5,047 nucleotides of DNA from a bacterium (GTDB taxonomy: Bacteria; UBP6; JAFGXH01). Positions 1 through 5,047 of this stretch are shown piece after piece. Each line of letters opens with the position of its first letter. Position 1 is the stretch's first letter. The stretch is from the NCBI GenBank assembly GCA_027064085.1, contig JAMOQH010000195.1, positions 1-5,047 of the forward strand. The letters are read 5' to 3'. Position numbers and translations under genes: made by a program. A model generated the notes under the pieces. It was not told the origin of the DNA. It saw nothing but the letters and a program-made list of their open reading frames with translations, and searched no databases.

Positions 1-1551
1 ACAAGTAAAACTACCATCAGTATCTGTACAATTTTGTGTACAATTATCAGTTCCTGCAGTACATTCATCTATATTATCACATGTTTTACCATCAGCATTT
101 AATGTATAACCATCATTACAAGAACAAGTAAAGCCTCCAACAGTGTTATTACAATTTTGAGTACAATCATCTGCATTTGTTGCACATTCATCTATGTCAT
201 CACATCTTCTTTCATCTGTATTTAATGTATAGCCCTCATTACAAGAACAAGTAAAGCCTCCATCTGTATTATTACAGTTTTGAGCACAGTTATCAGTGTT
301 ATTCTCACATTCATTTATATCTATACAATTACCATTACCATCGTCAGTATAACCTAAATCACAATGACATTCAGCAATACCATTTGTATCATCATCTCTA
401 CATATGGTTTTATGTGATTCTGTACATGGATTGTTTTCACAAACAGCTACAACAGTGCAAGTAACTCCGTCTCCTTCATATCCACTTTTACAACTACATT
501 CAAAACCTGGATTTTGATCTGTACAATCAGCATGTATGGAACAGCCACCGTTGTTAGTGTTGCATTCGTTTATATTATCACAAGTTTTGCCATCAGCATT
601 TAGTATGTATCCTGTTTCACAATAACAAGTAAAGCTTCCTGTTGTATTTGTACAGTTTTGGCTACAGCCATCGGTATTTTCTTCACATTCATCTATATCT
701 GTATCACAATTAATACCTGTCCAACCCTCTAAGCATTCACAGGTATAAGAATTGATATTATTTTGGCAGATACCATGAACACATGGGTTATCTGCACATT
801 CATTTATGTCATCACAAGTTTTACCATCAGCATTTAATATATAGCCATTATTACATGAACATGTAAAGCCACCATCATTATTGCTACAAATTTGATTACA
901 GCCATCAATATTTTCTTCGCATTCATTTATATCTACATCACAATTAATTCCTTTCCAGCCCGTTGTACAAGTACAGGTATAAGTTCCTATTCCATCAGTA
1001 CATGTTGCACCATTCTTACATGGTTGATTTTCACAATCATTTATATTTCTACAACTAAAACCATCTCCTTCATATCCTGGTTTACATGTACACTCATATC
1101 CTCCACGATTATTAGTACATATAGCATTTACATCGCAATTATTTGCCTCATTGTCTGAACATTCATTTATATCCAAACAAACACCATTTTCATTTTCTTT
1201 ATAGCCTGGGTTACATGAACATTCAGCAATACCATCATGGTTTTCATCTTTACAAACATTTTTACCAGATTCTTTACATGGGTCATTTAAACAAGCATCT
1301 ATAATGGTGCATGTTTCTCCATTTCCCTCATAACCACTTTTACAAACACACTCAAAACTTCCAGCTTTGTTATTACAAACAGCATTTACATCACAACCTC
1401 CGTTATTGATAGCACATTCATCTATATCATCACAAGTTTTATGGTCATCATTTAATACATAGCCATCTTCACATGAGCATTCATAACTGCCATTTGTGTT
1501 AGTACATTTTTGAGAACACTCGCCATTGTTATTAGCACATTCATCTATATC
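1..1551 (-). repeat. Tandem array of EGF-like coding units with higher-order duplications
   Basis: This part of the lipoprotein gene encodes residues 175-691. By cysteine spacing, the domains fall into four types: A (C-x6-C-x3-C, then YxLN..GKTC endings), B (GGC-type, ending GYEGxGxxC), C (non-canonical, C-x4-C with a Dx[DN]x[DN]G loop) and D (short, ending GWxGINC). Reading from the N-terminus the order is A-B-C-B-D-A-D-A-B-C-A-A-A. Blocks at 1162-1551 and 310-699 both encode A-B-C and are offset by exactly 852 bp. Positions 577-1047 encode D-A twice in tandem (79 and 78 residues). The left end is a run of 123-bp A units; the units at 61-183 and 184-306 match at about 80% of positions by hand count. 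This is divergent coding repetition, not a CRISPR array. Confidence 0.9.
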
Positions 1552-2073
1552 AACACAATTCCCTGTTCCTTCTGAGTCAAATTCAAAACCTGTATCACAA
1601 ATACACTGACCAGTATTACATGTTGCATTATCTCCACAATCTATCAATGAACAAGGATCTGTATCATCAATAATACATGATTCTCCATCTTCTGAAATTT
1701 TGTAACCACTTTCACAGGACCATAAGCATTCAGCAGGTTCTTCCCAGGTTTTAGTTTTTTGCTTCCATTTTATAATAACTTTAGCACTAGTTGATATTGC
1801 ATGTTCAGGTGCATTATCCATACAATCAACTTCTTGAGTTCCTTGTAAACAACTACCATTTATGCATACTTGATCATCTGTACATTTTGGAGTACATATG
1901 TTTTCTGTTTTTATACAGATACCATTATTACATGTTTCATCATTGTGTGGGCAAACACCATGGACAAACTGTGCCGAACATTTTTCTGCTGGCTTAGTGT
2001 TAGCACCATCACATGATGTAATTAATAACATTAATGAGGCTATTACAACAAACAAAAAACTTGAATACTTCAT
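1..2073 (-). CDS. Giant Cys-rich lipoprotein with a calcium-binding EGF-like repeat array (3' end outside the window)
   Basis: The frame is open without a stop from ATG at 2073 to the left edge: 691 codons, C-terminus missing. GGGAGGAG lies just upstream (2083-2076) and supports this start. Residues 1-21 form a lipoprotein signal (MKYSS, hydrophobic run, lipobox ITSC with lipidated Cys21); residue +2 is Asp. Residues 32-75 hold two four-cysteine modules, the second reading CTDDQVCINGSC. Residues 84-133 form a Trp/Cys module (W103, W110, CLWSC, GY). Residues 141-173 are a divergent six-Cys EGF-like domain. From residue 175 there are 12 complete EGF domains plus a 13th cut by the edge. Most begin D/N-I-D/N-E-C and carry the C-x-[DN]-x4-[FY]-x-C signature of calcium-binding EGF domains. 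About 95 of the 691 residues are Cys. Inference: a periplasmic or surface-anchored, disulfide-stiffened rod, possibly an adhesin. The EGF assignment is very secure; the function is unknown. Confidence 0.93.
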   Translation of the reverse strand, partial: MKYSSFLFVVIASLMLLITSCDGANTKPAEKCSAQFVHGVCPHNDETCNNGICIKTENICTPKCTDDQVCINGSCLQGTQEVDCMDNAPEHAISTSAKVIIKWKQKTKTWEEPAECLWSCESGYKISEDGESCIIDDTDPCSLIDCGDNATCNTGQCICDTGFEFDSEGTGNCVDIDECANNNGECSQKCTNTNGSYECSCEDGYVLNDDHKTCDDIDECAINNGGCDVNAVCNNKAGSFECVCKSGYEGNGETCTIIDACLNDPCKESGKNVCKDENHDGIAECSCNPGYKENENGVCLDINECSDNEANNCDVNAICTNNRGGYECTCKPGYEGDGFSCRNINDCENQPCKNGATCTDGIGTYTCTCTTGWKGINCDVDINECEENIDGCNQICSNNDGGFTCSCNNGYILNADGKTCDDINECADNPCVHGICQNNINSYTCECLEGWTGINCDTDIDECEENTDGCSQNCTNTTGSFTCYCETGYILNADGKTCDNINECNTNNGGCSIHADCTDQNPGFECSCKSGYEGDGVTCTVVAVCENNPCTESHKTICRDDDTNGIAECHCDLGYTDDGNGNCIDINECENNTDNCAQNCNNTDGGFTCSCNEGYTLNTDERRCDDIDECATNADDCTQNCNNTVGGFTCSCNDGYTLNADGKTCDNIDECTAGTDNCTQNCTDTDGSFTC

Positions 2074-2102
2074 TACTCCTCCCAAAGTATAATAACTGTT
2101 GC

Positions 2103-2131
2103 TTTATATCCTTTTTTTTAAAAAAATACAA
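2103..2131 (-). promoter_or_regulatory. Candidate sigma70 promoter of the EGF lipoprotein gene
   Basis: On the minus strand, a -10 box TATAAA (2108-2103, five of six consensus bases) lies 17 bp downstream of TTGTAT (2131-2126, three of six). The spacer contains an uninterrupted A/T tract (2112-2126). The -10 box sits about 30 bp before the start codon, leaving room for a short leader with the ribosome site. The -35 is weak and the DNA is AT-rich, so chance matches are likely. The rest of the gap up to 2229 shows no gene, no GC-rich hairpin and no clear terminator. Confidence 0.38.
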
Positions 2132-2229
2132 GAAATAAAATCCATTTTTTATAATAAAATCATAGTCTTGTATATGAAAACTTTATTTGATTATAAGAAA
2201 TGCTAATTTTAGGTAATTATTTATGGTTT

Positions 2230-3105
2230 TTACACAAATCCATTTTCATCTAAAAATTCTTCAATATACATATTTGTAACTTCAGGTTGTTCAATAGGTG
2301 CAGTATGGCTTCCCCACTTTAATATTTTTAATTTAGCATTTGGAATAATTTTAAACATCTTTATTGATAAAAAAGTTGGTGTCATTTTGTCTTTTTCTCC
2401 TGCAATAATAAGAACCGGTACTTTTATTTTAGGTAAAAAATCTAAAGTTGAGTGTTTAATTGCCGATTCTAACATATAGCCAAATGCTTTCATGCTTAAT
2501 CTATCTCTAATATCTTTTAAGTAGGGCATAAAGTCTTCTTTTTTTATCATGTCGGCATTTAATTCACCCTTTGCAACAAAACTGTAAGTAATATTATTAT
2601 ATGGAATAATTTTTTGCATTTTTTGAAGAAATGGCTTATGTGGTTTAAGAATAAAGTTAATTATCATTTTAGCAAATGGCTCAAATTTATCTGTCCCATG
2701 GTAAGATTTAAATAATTTTCCATAACTTCCACAAATAGGAATTAGGGCTTTTACATTATTTGGATACTGTCTGTAGAATTCATAAATTGTTTGGACTCCC
2801 ATAGAATGGCCTATCATAATAGCTTTATCAACTTTTGCATCTTTTAGAACTTCATATAAATCTTTTACTGAATTTTCAATTGTTACTGTTGAACAATCTT
2901 CAGGTTCAGGACTTCCTCCATGGCCCCTAAAATTCATGTGTAGAATCTGATATCTATCTTGAAAATATGGAATAATATATTTCCATATAAATCCCATAGT
3001 GGCAATTCCATCAACCAAATAGAGAGTTTCTTTTCCTTGACCTAATTTTTCATACCATATCTCTGCACCATCAAAACTTTTTATTGTTTTTTCAATTCTT
3101 TTCAT
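2230..3105 (-). CDS. Alpha/beta hydrolase fold protein
   Basis: This 291-residue protein has the size and layout of a single-domain alpha/beta hydrolase. The nucleophile elbow GHSMG (residues 99-103) gives Ser101, the acid is Asp239 in AGEKDKMTP, and the base is His267 in WGSHTAP, so the catalytic triad is complete. FRGHGGS (59-65) is the conserved segment before the elbow. The usual HG oxyanion motif is replaced by DG in VDGIATMG (31-38). A helical cap probably covers residues 130-215. There is no signal peptide, so it should act in the cytoplasm. The ATG at 3105 is preceded by GGAG (3115-3112) with good spacing. It lies inside the end of the upstream heme lipoprotein gene, overlapping it by 14 bp in another frame, which points to translational coupling. 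The fold covers esterases, lactonases, C-C hydrolases and haloperoxidase-like enzymes; the substrate cannot be told from the sequence. The family assignment is secure. Confidence 0.92.
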   Translation of the reverse strand: MKRIEKTIKSFDGAEIWYEKLGQGKETLYLVDGIATMGFIWKYIIPYFQDRYQILHMNFRGHGGSPEPEDCSTVTIENSVKDLYEVLKDAKVDKAIMIGHSMGVQTIYEFYRQYPNNVKALIPICGSYGKLFKSYHGTDKFEPFAKMIINFILKPHKPFLQKMQKIIPYNNITYSFVAKGELNADMIKKEDFMPYLKDIRDRLSMKAFGYMLESAIKHSTLDFLPKIKVPVLIIAGEKDKMTPTFLSIKMFKIIPNAKLKILKWGSHTAPIEQPEVTNMYIEEFLDENGFV

Positions 3106-3859
3106 ATTTTGCTCCAGTTTTTATCCAACCTATGATCTTTTCCAATTCATATAGTGGAATTAAATCATTTTGAGGCATTTTATCACCATAAAAATTAATT
3201 CCCATTAATTTATTTATTAAATAACTGTTTTCTGTATCATCAGCTATTATGTAAAACTTGTTAGTTTCTTGATTTTTATTTTCTGTGAGATATTTATATA
3301 ATTCTTTTTTAGGCTTTGTAAAATCTAATTTATGGTTTTTATTATGGCACTCAGAACATCTTCTTTGTAAAAATGTATATACATTCTTATAAGAGTATGA
3401 ATTTTGATTAAATGTTTTTTTACTAAAATATTGATTATTTGTTTTAAATGAAAATTTATACTCTTTATCAAGAGCTTCACCATATATATTAGTAACATCT
3501 TGTGTTATTGTGCAGGTATATTTTACATAAGGTATAAATGGATAAAATGGAATTATTTTAACTAAATCCCCATCATCATAACTATACTTGTATAAATATA
3601 TAAATGCTTTTTTATCGCCTGACTTACAAGAAACTCCTTTATAAAGCGAACTTCTTGATACTTGTGAATTAAATTTGATTTCAAGGTTTGATGTAATATC
3701 TATTTCTTGATTTTCTAAATTAAAAGATATTATTTTAAGTTGAGCTAGCTTAACTTCTCTATATTTTGAATTTATTTCTTCTCCACAAGAGATAATAGAG
3801 AGATTTAACATGAAAAATATTATATATATACTTTTTTTTAAAACAAATAGTCTTTTCAT
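3092..3859 (-). CDS. Ig-like / cytochrome c lipoprotein
   Basis: This 255-residue exported protein starts with a basic N-terminus, a hydrophobic stretch and the lipobox SIISC (lipidated Cys25, Gly at +2). Residues about 40-140 look like a bacterial Ig-like domain of the Big_5 type: LEIKFNSQVSRSSL, then Y-T-C-T-I and an ending KFSFKT; Cys78 and Cys116 may form a disulfide. Residues about 158-250 hold a single c-type heme site, CSECH (168-172), then SYLINKLMG, GDKMP with Met228 as likely distal ligand, and EKIIGWIKTGA. This arrangement resembles heme-binding lipoprotein domains common in myxobacteria and Planctomycetes. The ATG at 3859 has no clear Shine-Dalgarno sequence but keeps the whole signal peptide. 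The gene overlaps the downstream hydrolase by 14 bp. Role inferred: an envelope electron carrier or redox sensor; partner unknown. Codons 7-15 contain an A8 tract next to a (TA)5 run. Confidence 0.85.
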   Translation of the reverse strand: MKRLFVLKKSIYIIFFMLNLSIISCGEEINSKYREVKLAQLKIISFNLENQEIDITSNLEIKFNSQVSRSSLYKGVSCKSGDKKAFIYLYKYSYDDGDLVKIIPFYPFIPYVKYTCTITQDVTNIYGEALDKEYKFSFKTNNQYFSKKTFNQNSYSYKNVYTFLQRRCSECHNKNHKLDFTKPKKELYKYLTENKNQETNKFYIIADDTENSYLINKLMGINFYGDKMPQNDLIPLYELEKIIGWIKTGAKYEKN

Positions 3860-3883
3860 AGGTTAGATTTTATCATATTTACT

Positions 3884-3889
3884 ATAATA
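3884..3889 (-). promoter_or_regulatory. Possible -10 element for the heme lipoprotein-hydrolase pair
   Basis: TATTAT on the minus strand, preceded directly by TG, lies about 25 bp before the lipoprotein start codon. No convincing -35 box is found at the expected distance. The pair could instead be read through from sdhC, since no terminator is visible in the 85-bp gap. The call rests on one short AT-rich match and is weak. Confidence 0.22.
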
Positions 3890-3919
3890 CATTCAATTAA
3901 TAAAGATTATTTTTTTTAG

Positions 3920-3932
3920 ATTTGTTACAAAT
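3920..3932. promoter_or_regulatory. Perfect palindrome ATTTGTTACAAAT between sdhC and the heme lipoprotein gene
   Basis: ATTTGT and ACAAAT are exact inverted repeats around a single central base, about 60 bp upstream of the lipoprotein start and just after the sdhC stop. The one-base centre makes it unsuitable as an RNA hairpin. The minus strand after it runs into A residues rather than T residues, so it is not a terminator for sdhC. It could be a dimeric regulator operator, but one copy in AT-rich DNA proves nothing. Confidence 0.25.
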
Positions 3933-3944
3933 GGAGAAAATTAA

Positions 3945-4583
3945 TTATTTTCCTGTGGTAAGCATATATAAAGGATAAAAACCCATTACTGCAATAACTA
4001 GCATAAAAATGATAGAATAAATTTTCATTTTTCTTTGAGATTCAACGCCTTTAGTCCAACCCATAGTATTGGTGAATGTCCATAAACCATTACCTAAATG
4101 AAACATTACCCCTAAAATTCCAAGAACATAAATAGGAATAACGAACCATTCTGAAGTAAATGCTTCGTGCATATGAGCATACCAACCCTCTTTCGGTGTT
4201 CCATGTAGCCAATATCCAATTCTTGTTTTAAAGAAATGGGCACCAATAAATAATGCCAATCCTAAACCAGACATTCTTTGAAGAAAAAATCTCCAATTGT
4301 CTAAATATCCATATCTAATAGTATTATATTTAGCTTTAAATATAAAAGTTAAACCTAAAGCCAAGTGAAATAATAAAGGAATATATAAAAATATAATTTC
4401 TAATGCTAATTGCCATGGATTTTCCATGGATCTTTTAATTGCGTCATTATAAGCACTTTCACCCATACCAGCAAATGAATTTGTGTATAAATGCATTATC
4501 ACAAAAAAGCCTACAATAAACATTCCTGATAATGAATGCCATCTTTTCCAATAAAAAGTTCTAAAAGATTGTTTGTCTGCCAT
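3945..4583 (-). CDS. sdhC: Succinate dehydrogenase/fumarate reductase diheme cytochrome b subunit (Bacillus-type SdhC)
   Basis: This 212-residue membrane protein is about the length of Bacillus subtilis SdhC (202) and recognisably related to it along its whole length. Shared features include FYWKRWHSLSG near the N-terminus, a segment ending LLFH, NWRFFLQRMSG, FIGAHFFKTRI and FHLGNGLWTF. Five membrane helices fit residues about 18-38, 60-82, 100-119, 148-170 and 188-208. The four histidines that ligate the two b hemes in B. subtilis (28, 70, 113, 155) correspond to His31, His73, His116 and His162 here, so a diheme, quinone-reactive anchor is expected. AAGGAG (4595-4590) is spaced six bases from the ATG and fixes the start. 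The protein normally anchors SdhA and SdhB and is usually encoded directly before them. Here the next gene is an unrelated heme lipoprotein, so the catalytic subunits must be elsewhere. Confidence 0.94.
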   Translation of the reverse strand: MADKQSFRTFYWKRWHSLSGMFIVGFFVIMHLYTNSFAGMGESAYNDAIKRSMENPWQLALEIIFLYIPLLFHLALGLTFIFKAKYNTIRYGYLDNWRFFLQRMSGLGLALFIGAHFFKTRIGYWLHGTPKEGWYAHMHEAFTSEWFVIPIYVLGILGVMFHLGNGLWTFTNTMGWTKGVESQRKMKIYSIIFMLVIAVMGFYPLYMLTTGK

Positions 4584-4611
4584 GGAATACTCCTTATAAA
4601 ATCAACAATTC

Positions 4612-4640
4612 AAAATAGAATATCAAAAAACATTTGTCAA
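4612..4640 (-). promoter_or_regulatory. Sigma70-type promoter of sdhC
   Basis: On the minus strand, a perfect -35 box TTGACA (4640-4635) is followed, after the optimal 17 bp, by TATTTT (4617-4612), which matches four of six -10 bases. Transcription would start about 20-25 bp before the sdhC start codon, just upstream of the AAGGAG ribosome site, giving a short leader. Its place between the preceding gene's stop and sdhC suggests that sdhC has its own transcript. Confidence 0.55.
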
Positions 4641-4662
4641 GATATTTTTAGTTTTTTTTAAA

Positions 4663-4676
4663 ATTAAATATTTAAT
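4663..4676. other. 14-bp AT-only perfect palindrome between the signalling gene and sdhC
   Basis: ATTAAATATTTAAT is self-complementary over 14 bp. It lies 44 bp past the stop of the signalling gene and about 22 bp upstream of the sdhC -35 box. As an RNA hairpin it would be weak (no G-C pairs) and is followed on the minus strand by only three T residues and then A8, so it is a poor terminator. An operator site is possible; chance is also plausible in DNA this AT-rich. Confidence 0.2.
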
Positions 4677-4719
4677 ATAAGTTTAGGTTATGATATCTTA
4701 AATTATGTAGATAATTTCG

Positions 4720-5047
4720 TTAATCTTTTGATAAATTAGAATCTTCTTCTTTTATATCATCTGTAAACTCAGGATATAATTTATGAGCACATGTTGGACA
4801 TAAACTATGGCTAAATTGTGTATCAGAGTTTTTTGAAATATAATGTTCTATTTGCTCCCAATAACCATCATCATCTCTAACTTTTTTACATGATGAACAA
4901 ATAGGTAAAAATGAAGATAATTGTTTAACTTCATCTATTGATTGTTGCAATTCTAATATTAATTTTTTACTTTTTTTCTCTATTTTTTTTCTATTTTCTA
5001 TTTCTAATGTTAGTTTGTTTTCAGCTTCTCTTCTTGTAAGTTCATAG
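4720..5047 (-). CDS. C-terminal part of a signalling protein (histidine kinase/PAS/receiver type) with a CxxC...CxxC tail
   Basis: The frame is open from the right edge to TAA at 4722-4720, giving 108 residues; the N-terminus lies outside the window. Residues 1-45 (YELTRREAEN onward) are Lys/Glu-rich with heptad-like spacing and probably form a coiled-coil linker. Then come LPICSSCKKVRDDDGYW and SHSLCPTCAHKLYPE, placing Cys50, Cys53, Cys83 and Cys86, with His80 nearby, as a likely zinc-binding knuckle. From general knowledge, this tail is recurrent at the C-terminus of PAS-domain, receiver and diguanylate cyclase-type sensors in deltaproteobacteria and other environmental bacteria; its role is not established. 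The extreme C-terminus is acidic. A TTG at 4950 could be read as a start, but the tail family and the open coiled coil upstream argue that it is internal. Which catalytic domain precedes it cannot be seen. Confidence 0.8.
   Translation of the reverse strand, partial: YELTRREAENKLTLEIENRKKIEKKSKKLILELQQSIDEVKQLSSFLPICSSCKKVRDDDGYWEQIEHYISKNSDTQFSHSLCPTCAHKLYPEFTDDIKEEDSNLSKD

Noticed and set aside
892-1158. Plus-strand open frame of 88 codons, rich in Ile, Ser and Thr
   Set aside because: It lies opposite the EGF array. Its low-complexity composition is what the complement of Cys/Asn/Asp-rich codons gives, and it has no recognisable domain.
1-1551. CRISPR-like or satellite DNA repeat
   Set aside because: The repetition is divergent, in frame and explained by EGF domain codons with conserved cysteines; there are no identical short repeats with unique spacers.
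1-2073. Eukaryotic contamination, suggested by the EGF domains
   Set aside because: The gene has a strong Shine-Dalgarno sequence, a bacterial lipobox, no introns and the same AT-rich composition as the adjoining bacterial genes.
1791-2092. Two overlapping plus-strand open frames of 68 and 64 codons
   Set aside because: Both run antisense to the well-supported lipoprotein N-terminus, its lipobox and its ribosome site. Neither resembles a known family.
2112-2126. T8-A7 tract as a terminator hairpin
   Set aside because: It has no G-C pairs and no loop-forming spacing, and it sits inside the candidate promoter spacer close to the lipoprotein start.
3933-3953. Inverted repeat GAAAAT/ATTTTC over the sdhC stop as a terminator
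   Set aside because: The stem is only six mostly A-T pairs and is not followed by a T tract on the minus strand.
4720-4950. A stand-alone 76-residue protein starting at TTG 4950
   Set aside because: The same frame is open to the right edge and encodes a coiled coil of the kind that precedes this tail in larger signalling proteins. No ribosome site precedes the TTG.

Overview
This is a bacterial, strongly AT-rich window (G+C roughly 30% by eye). All five genes lie on the minus strand. The combination suggests a low-GC member of the former Deltaproteobacteria (Myxococcota, Bdellovibrionota or a related marine lineage). The clues are lipoproteins built from Cys-rich and EGF-like modules, an Ig-like plus cytochrome c lipoprotein of a style common in myxobacteria, a Bacillus-type diheme SdhC, and a signalling protein ending in a CSSCKK...CPTC tail. 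This placement is inference from gene content only.

In transcription order, from right to left: (1) the C-terminal end of a large signalling protein enters at the right edge (5047 to 4720), with a Lys/Glu-rich coiled coil followed by a four-cysteine zinc-ribbon-like tail. (2) After a 136-bp gap containing a good sigma70-type promoter comes sdhC (4583-3945), the five-helix diheme cytochrome b subunit of succinate dehydrogenase/fumarate reductase. Its usual partners sdhA and sdhB are not next to it. (3) After 85 bp comes a lipoprotein with an Ig-like domain and one c-type heme site (3859-3092). (4) It overlaps by 14 bp an alpha/beta hydrolase with a complete Ser-Asp-His triad (3105-2230), so these two are probably translationally coupled. 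(5) After a 156-bp gap with a candidate promoter, a very large Cys-rich lipoprotein gene starts at 2073 and runs off the left edge, still open after 691 codons.

The left 2 kb is the striking part. After a lipobox and three small Cys-rich modules, the protein contains an ordered array of at least 13 EGF-like domains, most with the calcium-binding and beta-hydroxylation-type consensus known from animal extracellular proteins. The array shows higher-order duplication. A three-domain block occurs twice exactly 284 residues (852 bp) apart, a two-domain block is repeated in tandem, and the left end is a run of 41-residue (123-bp) units. One EGF subtype, present twice, carries an extra Dx[DN]x[DN]G loop that could be a second kind of calcium site.

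The genes do not form one obvious pathway. sdhC and the heme lipoprotein both suggest respiratory or envelope redox chemistry. The EGF lipoprotein suggests a long, disulfide-rich, calcium-stiffened envelope or surface protein, perhaps for adhesion. No RNA genes, CRISPR arrays, insertion sequences or convincing rho-independent terminators were seen.
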